A program made the translations under genes and the position numbers. A DNA stretch of 10,926 nt, taken from positions 1 through 10,926 of the forward strand of contig CALEIW010000191.1 of the NCBI GenBank assembly GCA_937876055.1. Direction: 5' to 3'. A model generated the notes under the pieces. It did not search any database. It was not told the DNA's origin and saw nothing but the letters and a program-made list of their open reading frames with translations. Source of the stretch: an uncultured euryarchaeote (GTDB lineage: Archaea > Thermoplasmatota > Poseidoniia > Poseidoniales > Thalassarchaeaceae). Shown here one piece after another: positions 1 to 6,314 of this stretch. How positions within the stretch are numbered: the first letter of the stretch is position 1; every line of letters begins with the position of its first letter.

Positions 1-36
1 TCCAATAGCGGTAGCCTCCGGCAGGATCAACCGGAT
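1..36 (-). rRNA. rrs: 16S rRNA, 5' end only
   Basis: Read on the minus strand, positions 36 to 1 begin ATCCGGTTGATCCTGCCGGA, which is the conserved 5' start of archaeal 16S rRNA (the site used by the 21F-type archaeal primer), and continue into the conserved GGCTACCGCTATTGG segment of the first helices. Only about 36 nt lie in the window; the rest of the gene runs off the left edge. The exact mature 5' end (35 to 37) is estimated by analogy. It is co-directional with the ribosomal-protein operon and lies downstream of secY. Confidence 0.95.
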
Positions 37-125
37 TTCGCGTGAGCGGAATCACAATCCTAACGGAAGTATCGAGTGGATCACAAGTTTTTGCTGATTC
101 TTATTGAAAATTGACGCAGGATCAC

Positions 126-150
126 CGATTCTTTTTTTGAATTTGAATCG
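126..150 (-). repeat. short hairpin in rRNA leader
   Basis: A 6-bp inverted repeat (126-131 with 145-150, CGATTC/GAATCG) encloses a 13-nt loop. On the transcribed minus strand the loop is A-rich and the flanks carry no T run, so this is not a terminator for rRNA transcription. It is weak and may be chance in an AT-rich stretch. Confidence 0.35.
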
Positions 151-168
151 AAATAATCTGCTTCTTGC

Positions 169-186
169 ACCCCCTATGTCGGGGGT
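169..186 (-). repeat. GC hairpin in rRNA leader
   Basis: A perfect 6-bp inverted repeat (169-174 with 181-186, ACCCCC/GGGGGT) has a 6-nt loop. The five consecutive G-C pairs make it the most stable short hairpin in the leader. No U tract follows on the minus strand, so a processing or folding element is more likely than a terminator. Confidence 0.55.
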
Positions 187-212
187 CAAGTTGAACGTGG
201 TTCACCTCTTTA

Positions 213-231
213 TCGCGAATCAAGTTCGCGA
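213..231 (-). repeat. 7-bp hairpin in rRNA leader
   Basis: A perfect inverted repeat (213-219 with 225-231, TCGCGAA/TTCGCGA) has a 5-nt loop. Its loop-side bases 219-225 are also complementary to 256-262 (ATCAAGT/ACTTGAT), so it could exchange pairing with the base of the larger stem at 248-315. Whether it does so is speculative. Confidence 0.5.
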
Positions 232-247
232 CTGCATTTCCTCGGCT

Positions 248-315
248 TGCGTCTGACTTGATGGAGAACTTCACCGGACTTTAGAGTCCTCAGTCTCCAA
301 CGCCAGTCTGACGCA
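248..315 (-). repeat. extended nested stem in rRNA leader
   Basis: Three co-axial inverted repeats nest inside each other. The outer stem pairs 248-258 with 305-315 (10 of 11 pairs, one A-A mismatch in RNA). The middle stem pairs 262-267 with 294-299 (6 of 6). The tip pairs 276-280 with 285-289 (5 of 5) around a 4-nt loop. Together they predict a rod of about 68 nt with asymmetric internal loops just downstream of the promoter region. Such rods occur in pre-rRNA leaders; the function here is unknown. Confidence 0.55.
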
Positions 316-318
316 GCA

Positions 319-333
319 GGTCGCCGACCGACC
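319..333 (-). repeat. small GC hairpin in rRNA leader
   Basis: A 5-bp perfect inverted repeat (319-323 with 329-333, GGTCG/CGACC) with a 5-nt loop sits directly upstream of the larger nested stem at 248-315. It is part of the hairpin-dense leader; no specific role can be assigned. Confidence 0.35.
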
Positions 334-334
334 T

Positions 335-346
335 TATGTATATGAA
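335..346 (-). promoter_or_regulatory. possible second rRNA TATA box
   Basis: Minus-strand TTCATATACATA is AT-rich and TATA-like. It would place a transcription start near 315, exactly at the base of the nested stem at 248-315. Archaeal rRNA genes often have tandem promoters, but this box is further from the consensus than the one at 406-413 and may be chance. Confidence 0.3.
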
Positions 347-405
347 TATGACGAGAAGGGCGAGAATAGAAATCAGCGTACTGCGCCGCTATTACCTCGT
401 TTTGA

Positions 406-413
406 GATATAAA
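406..413 (-). promoter_or_regulatory. rRNA promoter TATA box
   Basis: On the minus strand, GTTTATATCTC contains TTTATAT, close to the archaeal TATA-box consensus bound by TBP. Start about 25 nt downstream would fall near 382-390, giving an rRNA leader of about 350 nt. It lies 56 nt after the secY stop and upstream of the 16S gene with no gene between. The preceding bases (GCGCGCTG) are not a good purine-rich BRE, so the strength is uncertain. Confidence 0.6.
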
Positions 414-462
414 CAGCGCGCTTCACTTTTCAATACAATTATCTGGATTAATTCCTATTCGG

Positions 463-468
463 AAAAAA
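463..468 (-). terminator. T6 tract after secY
   Basis: The secY stop codon TGA is followed immediately by six T residues on the minus strand. Archaeal intrinsic termination relies mainly on T tracts, so this could end or weaken operon transcription before the rRNA promoter. Six T without a second tract is a modest signal, and read-through into the rRNA leader remains possible. Confidence 0.35.
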
Positions 469-2391
469 TCATTCCGCACCGAAGAATTCTCTCAAAACAG
501 GGTGCATTTCCATGGCTTGTTCCTTCTGAATTTGTTCGTAAGTTCTGAGGATAATTCCGACCGCTAGAAGCAAACCGGTACCCGTGGCATTACCTACAGT
601 TCCGAGCAGATCTGCACCAGCTGCTAGAAGACCTACGAAGGCACCGGAGAAGACGGTCACAGGTGGAATATATCGCTCTAGAATCCTCTCTAGAACAACT
701 GGGTTCTTTCGGAATCCGGGTATTTGCATACCGGTTCTCTCGATTTGTTTTGCGACGTCTTTGGCACCCATATTTGTTGTCTCAATCCAGAACTTGGCGA
801 ATATAGTCGAACCGACAGTCATGAATGTCACATAGACTATGACGTGCACCATAATCTGCCAAAGTTCGTGGCCATAAGCATCCCCTTGTTGATTCAATAA
901 CGGAATTAGCCAGTCGCCAACACCATTGACCATAGAGGAATACCAAGCGAATCCTCCTGACGGAGTAGTTGCTCCTGGCTCATAAGAACCGAACCAATGG
1001 GCCATACTCCAGGACCCTTCCTTACCGAGTATAGGTACGGTCGAGAGTACCGGATGTGACCAGAATAGCAAAGTGAACATGTTGACGTTTGCTAGTAGAG
1101 CAGCCATCAAAATCACTGGAATGTTGCTCGCATAAACTAGTCGGATTGGATACTGTCCTCTATGTCCTCTAACTTTACCATGTGTCAGTGGCAACTCCAA
1201 CTTACTTGATTCTGCATAGGCAACTACGAGGAACACGATAATTGAAGATATCAAAGCAGCAACAGGATTAGCATGATTCAGCAATATTAGTTCGAAACCA
1301 TTTTGCGAAACCAATTCGGCATTAGTTGCCGTCCTAAGTGTGTAGAATATCATTGGGAGAGTCCCCGAAGGAGGATTTTGTAGAGAGTAAGGGCTACCCT
1401 GTACTGTTGCTATAGGGGATAATGTTCCAACGAAGGTTGACTGAGCAACTCCTGCAGCAATGAACAGAGAAATACCACTTCCGATACCCCATTTGCTGAC
1501 CAATTCATCAAGTAGGAAAACAAGGTATGAGCCAATGAATAGTTGAGCCACAATAATTGCATTGGCCCAACCTAGGCCGTATTGAATGATGATGTCCTCA
1601 TGTGGGTCAAGGAATCCGTATACTTGAGGAATCGATTCAATTGGAATCATCAATAGAACCAGTATCTTCTGAACACCTTGGTAGAGTTGCTTGTCCGCAG
1701 AATCCTGTAAGTCTAGTTGAATGATCTTTGCACCAGCGAAAAGCTGCATGATAATCGATGCAGTAACGATAGGACCTATTCCAAGGTGCATAATTGAACC
1801 AGAGGCACCAGCCATAATCGCACGGAAGGAAGAGAACACGTCGAGTGTAGATTCAGATAGACCCCAAATCATTACGTTTGTCATCATGAAGTAGATGATT
1901 AGTACAAGTGTGGTAGTCCACAATTTTTGGTTGAATCTAACGTGACCGTCTGGTTTTGTTATCGAAGGATATACATCGACGAGTCGTTGCAAAGCATACA
2001 GTCTACTAGATTCTGAGCCTGAATACATTAGACACGCCAATGCAAGACCTGCTCCTAATCCAAGAATACCAACGCCGACCAAAAGGAATCCGACGGTTGA
2101 GGAGTCTTCTAACCCCCAACCGAAGAAGAAGGCGATGAATGCCAACCAAATTGTTGGCTTTAACATCCGTCCAACATATGGAATCTCTGCGATACTTTCT
2201 GGCAGATCGTTCGAGGTGCCCCAAATCACGAATCCTATGTATGGGAAAGATGTAGCAAACATTGTCAGAGCTTTCATTTGCGCGTCTGAGTCAGTGCCAA
2301 ACAATGCATCTTGTTGCCACCAAGCCAAAGCGCCCCAGTAAACCATGGATAGAGTAACAATCCCAAGTACTGAAGGACGACGTTCGACCAT
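469..2391 (-). CDS. secY: SecY translocon channel, N-terminally extended
   Basis: Pore subunit of the Sec61/SecYE translocon, which moves secretory proteins across and into the cytoplasmic membrane. The canonical SecY body starts near residue 130. It has the cytoplasmic pre-TM1 helix with KPDGH (146-150), TM1 (158-177), the plug/TM2 region with LGIGPIVTASI (203-213), the TM6-TM7 loop with RGHRGQYP (408-415), a TM7-TM8 external loop (about 445-505), the TM8-TM9 cytosolic loop (537-573) and TM10 ending at about 616. Ahead of it are about 125 residues with four likely membrane segments (about 7-25, 39-58, 78-94, 99-123), not part of the usual ten-helix fold; 640 aa is well above the roughly 430-490 common in the family. 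An even number of extra helices keeps the usual topology. The ATG at 2391 is chosen because GAGGTGA lies 5 nt upstream; the earlier in-frame ATG at 2406 overlaps that site. It is the last gene of the operon, 34 nt after uL15. Confidence 0.97.
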   Translation of the reverse strand: MVERRPSVLGIVTLSMVYWGALAWWQQDALFGTDSDAQMKALTMFATSFPYIGFVIWGTSNDLPESIAEIPYVGRMLKPTIWLAFIAFFFGWGLEDSSTVGFLLVGVGILGLGAGLALACLMYSGSESSRLYALQRLVDVYPSITKPDGHVRFNQKLWTTTLVLIIYFMMTNVMIWGLSESTLDVFSSFRAIMAGASGSIMHLGIGPIVTASIIMQLFAGAKIIQLDLQDSADKQLYQGVQKILVLLMIPIESIPQVYGFLDPHEDIIIQYGLGWANAIIVAQLFIGSYLVFLLDELVSKWGIGSGISLFIAAGVAQSTFVGTLSPIATVQGSPYSLQNPPSGTLPMIFYTLRTATNAELVSQNGFELILLNHANPVAALISSIIVFLVVAYAESSKLELPLTHGKVRGHRGQYPIRLVYASNIPVILMAALLANVNMFTLLFWSHPVLSTVPILGKEGSWSMAHWFGSYEPGATTPSGGFAWYSSMVNGVGDWLIPLLNQQGDAYGHELWQIMVHVIVYVTFMTVGSTIFAKFWIETTNMGAKDVAKQIERTGMQIPGFRKNPVVLERILERYIPPVTVFSGAFVGLLAAGADLLGTVGNATGTGLLLAVGIILRTYEQIQKEQAMEMHPVLREFFGAE

Positions 2392-2395
2392 TTTT

Positions 2396-2402
2396 TCACC
2401 TC
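2396..2402 (-). promoter_or_regulatory. Shine-Dalgarno site deciding secY start
   Basis: GAGGTGA on the minus strand sits 5 nt before the ATG at 2391. The upstream in-frame ATG (2404-2406) runs into this site (ATGAGAGGTGA), so using it would mean translating the ribosome-binding site. The 640-aa product is therefore preferred over 645 aa. Confidence 0.75.
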
Positions 2403-2425
2403 TCATTTATTTTGAACCGTGCAAA

Positions 2426-2845
2426 TCACTCTTCTTCCCATTCTTCATCATCGTCGTCGCTTAGGTTCACTGAACCACCAGCTGCTTCCACCTTCTCGAT
2501 AGCACGAGCACTCGCAGAAGCTACAGTGATGTTTAGAGCGCGGTCAATACGACCACTGCCTAGGAGTTTGTCATAGCCCATTTCTGTCAGGTCGATTGAA
2601 TCGCCTTCCGCCATCTGGGAAACTTGAATTAAATTGATACTGACGTTGACATTTCTCAACTTAGGGTGACGGTTGAAACCGTGCATACCCCAGTGACCTG
2701 GCATATACTTCAGACGGGTCATTAGTCGATGCTTGTTGATTCCAGCGTTACCGCGTCCGCCTCGAAGACCTGCACCCCGACCTGCCTTCTTACCACGACC
2801 GTGATAGCGCGAGCGACCTCGGAATTTGTTTGTTCTTGATACCAT
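2426..2845 (-). CDS. rpl15: Large-subunit ribosomal protein uL15
   Basis: uL15 binds 23S rRNA and helps late assembly of the large subunit. This 139-aa protein has the typical Gly/Arg-rich unfolded N-terminal arm (residues about 7-35, with repeated GR, KK and GG) that threads into rRNA. A mixed central part with the archaeal-type HRLMTRLKYMPGHWG (39-53) follows, then the globular C-terminal fold with VASASARAIEKVEAAGG (108-124). It closes in a strongly acidic tail (DDDDEEWEEE). The ATG at 2845 follows GAGGTGAAAAT, a good ribosome-binding site just after the uL30 stop (9-nt gap). It lies between uL30 and secY, the standard spc order. The acidic tail is an addition beyond the conserved core and resembles tails on other proteins of this operon. 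Confidence 0.97.
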   Translation of the reverse strand: MVSRTNKFRGRSRYHGRGKKAGRGAGLRGGRGNAGINKHRLMTRLKYMPGHWGMHGFNRHPKLRNVNVSINLIQVSQMAEGDSIDLTEMGYDKLLGSGRIDRALNITVASASARAIEKVEAAGGSVNLSDDDDEEWEEE

Positions 2846-2854
2846 ATTTTCACC

Positions 2855-3325
2855 TCACATCATCCTCTCGGCTAGAGATGAGATCTCGTCGCCTCGGAAT
2901 CCTAGAGCGCCGCCAACAGAGTAAGCCCTCTTGATTCCGCCCCAACCCTTTGAGCCTCTTGGTGGGTGAAGTCGTAAGACAGGCTTTAGCCCGTCAACCG
3001 ACTTCATAGTAGCCTCACCAGATGCTAGAGCCTTAGCGAAATCTTTGACAGATTTGAATTCAGAACCTGCTTTTATTGCAGCATCATTTACCGGCTTATC
3101 CCCGACCATTCGGCCACGCTCTTTGAGTAAAGTCTCGATAGTTCCTGCATCAACTACACCCCATGTTACGAAGTCCTTTGACTTCTGAAGCATTCCAGCG
3201 TAGGTGGAACTTTCTGGTACAATCGTTGCATGGTTAACCCGAGTTAGATTCATCATTGCCATTGTGTCGCGAATACTTCTCTCAACACCACGATCACTAC
3301 GAACTCGAACGATTAGGAAAGTCAT
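2855..3325 (-). CDS. rpl30: Large-subunit ribosomal protein uL30
   Basis: uL30 is a large-subunit 23S rRNA-binding protein; the 156-aa archaeal/eukaryotic form is longer than the bacterial one of about 60 aa. The conserved N-terminal fold is at residues 1-60 (FLIVRVRSDRG at the start, then TMAMMNLTRVNHATIVP). The archaeal extension carries LRLHPPRGSKGWGGIKRAYSVGG (117-139 in two conserved blocks), a signature of archaeal L30. Its ATG overlaps the uS5 stop (ATGA, 3322-3325), which implies translational coupling, and GGGAGGAG lies 8 nt upstream inside uS5. Length and content are ordinary for archaea. Confidence 0.97.
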   Translation of the reverse strand: MTFLIVRVRSDRGVERSIRDTMAMMNLTRVNHATIVPESSTYAGMLQKSKDFVTWGVVDAGTIETLLKERGRMVGDKPVNDAAIKAGSEFKSVKDFAKALASGEATMKSVDGLKPVLRLHPPRGSKGWGGIKRAYSVGGALGFRGDEISSLAERMM

Positions 3326-4092
3326 TGATTACTCCTCCCGCTTGTAATGTTTAGGCGCCTTTTATCCCCATCGCCAATTCTTGTTTTGTTTAGTTCGACA
3401 AGGGCATTGAAAGTAGCCTTGGCGTAGTTGATAGTGGTTCGTGTTTGTCCAGCAGAACGGCTCCATACATCGGTTACACCTGCCAATTTTAGAACTCTAC
3501 GGCCGTAGTCTCCAATAACCAGACCCTTACCTGATGGAGCAGGCATTAGAGTAACTCTAGTTGAGCCTGAGCGCCCTGTAATTTTCAGAGGAACGGAAGT
3601 ACCTGGCCCTCCACCTGATTCCCAGGACCCATTTCCTCTCATGACTGGAATTAGGTTTAGTTTGGCCTTATCGATGGCCTTCTTTATCGTTGAAGCGACT
3701 TCCTTACCCTTACAGATTGCCAAACCAACGTATCCATCGCTGTTTCCAACTACACACAGTACATTGAATCTTACACGTCGACCTGAATCCGTCATTCTCT
3801 GAATCATGTTGACCGCAAGCACATCGTCCTCAAGACCTGGTAATAGTGCATCGACAATTTCCACTTCACGGATTGGCAATCCAGTACCAAGTGCTTGCTC
3901 ATAGGTTAGAATCTCTCCGTTTGCAACCATTCTCCCTAAACGGGTACGAGGTTGCCAAGTTCGAAGGGCTGCTAGAGGATCAGGACCACGGCGACGGCGG
4001 ACAGGAGCATCTTCTTCCTCCGCCAAAGCTAGGGCCAAACCCGGAGCGATTGCTGGAGCTGTCTCTACAATTTCGGATTCTTCATCACTCAT
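3322..4092 (-). CDS. rps5: Small-subunit ribosomal protein uS5
   Basis: uS5 shapes the mRNA entry side of the 30S subunit and helps decoding accuracy. The archaeal/eukaryotic core starts near residue 46 (TWQPRTRLGRMV). The double-stranded-RNA-binding-like domain with NVLCVVGNSDGYVGLAICKG lies at about 85-155, and the C-terminal domain with APSGKGLVIGDYGRRVLKLAG at about 165-240. The first 45 residues are an added low-complexity arm: acidic (DEESE, EEED) and Ala/Pro-rich, ending in RRRR at 32-35. At 256 aa it is about 40 longer than typical archaeal S5, all of it N-terminal. The ATG at 4092 has GAGGAGG about 8 nt upstream, overlapping the end of uL18 (2-nt gap), so the extension is probably translated. 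Confidence 0.97.
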   Translation of the reverse strand: MSDEESEIVETAPAIAPGLALALAEEEDAPVRRRRGPDPLAALRTWQPRTRLGRMVANGEILTYEQALGTGLPIREVEIVDALLPGLEDDVLAVNMIQRMTDSGRRVRFNVLCVVGNSDGYVGLAICKGKEVASTIKKAIDKAKLNLIPVMRGNGSWESGGGPGTSVPLKITGRSGSTRVTLMPAPSGKGLVIGDYGRRVLKLAGVTDVWSRSAGQTRTTINYAKATFNALVELNKTRIGDGDKRRLNITSGRSNQ

Positions 4093-4094
4093 GA

Positions 4095-4607
4095 TTAGGC
4101 CTCCTCAATAGACTTCTTTGCTGCCTCTACTGCTTTAGCAATCGAGTCATCAATGTGTGAACCGTTGATTCTATCATCATCTGGTAGCACACTTTCGCCA
4201 TATGGAATTTCCATACCAGCATCAACCATTCCTTTGAGGGCTGCAAACACCCTGTTTCCAGGTGTTGATGCCGCTAGGCCAATGTCGAGAACGGCTTCTT
4301 TGTGTCCCGCAGCAATAGCCGTCTTAGCCATTGCATATCCGGAAATATAACTTGCAGGAATTGATTTTCTAGATGCATCTATTGGCCAGCCATACTTCTC
4401 AACTATGGTGTTCCCATCAATAGATATCTTGACTATATCACCTGTTGGTTCGTAATTCACTAATTGACAAATTGTTTGAGTATTTGTTACTCGAACCACG
4501 GCACGAGCAAATCCTCCGCGTAGCATTTTCATTCTGCGTCGGTAGTCAGTCTCACCGTTTCGGCGACGCTTGAAGCGTAACCTCTGATTTTTTCCATATG
4601 CCATCAT
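4095..4607 (-). CDS. rpl18: Large-subunit ribosomal protein uL18
   Basis: uL18 binds 5S rRNA and anchors it in the central protuberance together with uL5. The 170-aa sequence has the archaeal L18 landmarks: RFKRRRNGETDYRRRMKML (11-29, rRNA-binding basic segment), EKYGWPIDASRKSIPASYISGY (70-91), AVLDIGL (105-111), TPGNRVFAALKGMVDAG (115-131) and IPYGESVLPDDDRI (134-147). Two ATG codons stand side by side. The first (4607) overlaps the eL19 stop as ATGA and is used here; the second (4604) would give 169 aa. GGAGGTGA lies just upstream within eL19 and fits either start. It is slightly shorter than many archaeal L18 proteins at the C-terminus. Confidence 0.97.
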   Translation of the reverse strand: MMAYGKNQRLRFKRRRNGETDYRRRMKMLRGGFARAVVRVTNTQTICQLVNYEPTGDIVKISIDGNTIVEKYGWPIDASRKSIPASYISGYAMAKTAIAAGHKEAVLDIGLAASTPGNRVFAALKGMVDAGMEIPYGESVLPDDDRINGSHIDDSIAKAVEAAKKSIEEA

Positions 4608-5080
4608 TGCTCACCTCCGAGCTTGATTCCGTCGATTTCCATATTCGACCTCATGTGGGAGATAGAACGGTAGCTACCGCCCTTTGCCTTCCTGTAGTAG
4701 TAACGATATTCTGAAGGAGTCAGAGACTTATCTCCTCTCATTTCCTTCAAGGCTCTGCGCTGAGCGCGAATCGTTCTCATCCAGCGTTCCTTTCGTGGAT
4801 GACGTGAATTTGAAGTTCCCTTTCTCGAACCTTGGCCTGTCCTGCGCCCCTTTGACTTCTGAGCAGAAGCCTTTCGAGCACGGGAACGGCTGGTTCCCAC
4901 TAATGGACGTGCTTTGATGATACCTTCATCGATAAGTCTGCGAACATCATCCTTCTGTACCGCATTTGCAACATCATCTAGGTAGTCTTTGTCAATCCAA
5001 ATTCTATGAATCCCAACAACGCGGCCTTCTCGTTGGCTGAAAATTGCAGCCGCGAGTCTCTTTTGATTTGTAATCATCAT
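4604..5080 (-). CDS. rpl19e: Large-subunit ribosomal protein eL19
   Basis: eL19 is an archaeal/eukaryotic large-subunit protein that forms an inter-subunit bridge at the edge of the 50S subunit. It begins with the conserved globular part (QKRLAAAIFSQREGRVV, then VRRLIDEGIIKARPLVGTSRSRAR). A very basic linker with KSKGRRTGQGSRKGTSNSRHPRKERW (75-100 in conserved order) follows, then a long C-terminal helix (RTIRAQRRALKEMRG). It has 158 residues, normal for archaea. Two adjacent ATG codons are present; the first (5080) overlaps the eL32 stop as ATGA, the second (5077) gives one residue less. A G-rich GGGGGA stretch upstream may act as the ribosome-binding site. It sits between eL32 and uL18 as in other archaea. 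Confidence 0.97.
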   Translation of the reverse strand: MMITNQKRLAAAIFSQREGRVVGIHRIWIDKDYLDDVANAVQKDDVRRLIDEGIIKARPLVGTSRSRARKASAQKSKGRRTGQGSRKGTSNSRHPRKERWMRTIRAQRRALKEMRGDKSLTPSEYRYYYRKAKGGSYRSISHMRSNMEIDGIKLGGEQ

Positions 5081-5733
5081 CGCAAGTCCCCCTTTCGCGA
5101 GATGCGGCGGCGATTGAGAACCCTTAGGCCCAAATCATCTGCTCTATCGTGAATTGCTGAACGCTTTCGGTTTCCTACCGTCTTCGCGATTCTAACTGCT
5201 TGCGTCTCTGGGTCTAAACCATCGAGATCGCCACTCTTGTTGACTAGAACCTCTTCAAATCCAGAGGGGTGTAGTCCTCGTGCAGCAGCTATCTTTCCGT
5301 GACCTACTCGGACGAGAGCCGAACGGTACTTGCGATTCTTTCTTTGGCTGGAATCATCACCTCTAGGTTTCTTCCACCCGGTGCGAGAAAGACGCTTGTA
5401 TCGGAACCATTCCTGTCTTCGGAAGGTTGGAGTCTTCTTCTTTTGAGCAGCACGGGTTGCTAATGCTTCCTTTGTTGCATCATCGAGTACTGGCTTTTGA
5501 CGAGCGGTATGGAAGTCATCCCATTCGTCTTCGAAGAAATCGTCGGATTCGAACTCATCTTCCTCGATATCCATTTCTTCTTCGACCATTTTCTCTACTT
5601 CTTCTGATTCTTCAGGAGCGTCTACGGCCTCTTGTAATCTGGCGATTAAGTCTGCCTTCTTACCCGAAACCGGCAATCCCGCATCGCGGAGTAAATCCTT
5701 GAGTTCAGCGACTGTCATGCTATTGTAATCCAT
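5077..5733 (-). CDS. rpl32e: Ribosomal protein eL32 with N-terminal SAP-like domain
   Basis: eL32 is an archaeal/eukaryotic large-subunit protein. Its core fills about residues 84-218, with FRRQEWFRYKRLSRTGWKKPRG (104-125 in order), GLHPSGFEEVLV (153-164), the TQAVRIAKTVGNRKRSAI helix (177-194) and GLRVLNRRR near the end. Residues 6-36 (MTVAELKDLLRDAGLPVSG, then KKADLIARLQEA) match the SAP fold pattern: helix, Gly turn, KxxLI helix. SAP domains in other proteins bind nucleic acid. A very acidic linker (about 41-75, dominated by E and D) joins the two. Halophilic archaeal L32e also carries an unrelated-looking N-terminal addition, so this region tolerates fusions. The ATG at 5733 has GGAGGG 8 nt upstream directly after the uL6 stop (12-nt gap), so the extension belongs to the protein. 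The SAP call rests on pattern, not a search. Confidence 0.95.
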   Translation of the reverse strand: MDYNSMTVAELKDLLRDAGLPVSGKKADLIARLQEAVDAPEESEEVEKMVEEEMDIEEDEFESDDFFEDEWDDFHTARQKPVLDDATKEALATRAAQKKKTPTFRRQEWFRYKRLSRTGWKKPRGDDSSQRKNRKYRSALVRVGHGKIAAARGLHPSGFEEVLVNKSGDLDGLDPETQAVRIAKTVGNRKRSAIHDRADDLGLRVLNRRRISRKGDLR

Positions 5734-5745
5734 TCAAATCCCTCC

Positions 5746-6300
5746 TCACTCATTCCCCTTTGATACAATGTAAATTCCATCTTGGAAAACACGTCGATCT
5801 CTTTTCTTGATTCGGCAAGCTCTTTCGATATTGGCAGCAGTTTGTCCAACCTTCTCACGATCGGCTCCAATGACTGTAACATCTGTCTTATTTGCTACCT
5901 TTACTTCTACCTCAGCAGGTGACCATGGAAGCGCTGCGACTCTTGGTACCTTTTCTCCGAATAGATTGGTGATAGTCATCTCATTTCCTTGAACCTTAAT
6001 CGTCATAGGGAAGTGAGAATAGACCGCCTTTAATTTGTATTCAAAGCCCGAATCAATGCCTCTGACCATGTTGTTGAGATGTGCAGCCCAAGTCCCTGCA
6101 AGTGCCTTCTCTTTTCGTCGTGGTAGGTTAACGAAAACCTCCAGCCCGTCGGCAGAATCTCGAACTTCCATTCGAGGATGACGGAACTCACGAGTCAGTG
6201 ACTTACCATCCTTAGCTACGGTAACGTTGTGACCGTCGATTGTAGCGGAAACTCCCTCTGGGAGTTTGATACTGTGTGAAATCATATCCAACTTCGGCAT
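5746..6300 (-). CDS. rpl6: Large-subunit ribosomal protein uL6
   Basis: uL6 binds 23S rRNA near the sarcin-ricin loop and the factor-binding site. The 184 residues contain two repeated alpha/beta domains. The first begins IKLPEGVSATIDGHNVTVAKDG and ends near residue 80. The second holds SHFPMTIKVQGNEMTITNLFGEKVPR (95-120) and the conserved C-terminal VIGADREKVGQTAANIERACRIKKRDRRVFQDGIY (144-178 in order), typical of archaeal/eukaryotic L6/L9e. The ATG at 6300 is chosen; GGAGG lies 9 nt upstream, overlapping the uS8 stop region (14-nt gap). Length is normal for archaea. Confidence 0.97.
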   Translation of the reverse strand: MPKLDMISHSIKLPEGVSATIDGHNVTVAKDGKSLTREFRHPRMEVRDSADGLEVFVNLPRRKEKALAGTWAAHLNNMVRGIDSGFEYKLKAVYSHFPMTIKVQGNEMTITNLFGEKVPRVAALPWSPAEVEVKVANKTDVTVIGADREKVGQTAANIERACRIKKRDRRVFQDGIYIVSKGNE

Positions 6301-6314
6301 CCTTAATTCCTCCT

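Larger units (their letters stand above)
37..383 (-). other. 16S rRNA leader, non-coding
   Basis: About 350 nt lie between the likely rRNA promoter and the mature 16S start. I see no convincing coding region, tRNA or C/D-box RNA here on either strand. The stretch holds several inverted repeats (126-150, 169-186, 213-231, 248-315, 319-333) as expected for a structured pre-rRNA leader. Archaeal pre-16S is normally excised through a bulge-helix-bulge motif formed by leader and trailer. The trailer is outside the window, so the processing site cannot be placed. The leader role is inferred from position. Confidence 0.7.

Noticed and set aside
131..138. T7 run on the plus strand as terminator
   Set aside because: No plus-strand gene is present for it to end; on the transcribed minus strand it is an A run.
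241..320. Possible tRNA in the leader (GGACT/AGTCC arm)
   Set aside because: The arm has a 4-nt loop rather than a 7-nt anticodon loop, and no T-arm motif or acceptor stem could be fitted.
336..548. Plus-strand open frame of 70 codons near the rRNA leader
   Set aside because: It overlaps the end of secY and the rRNA promoter on the opposite strand, has no ribosome-binding site and shows no recognisable protein pattern.
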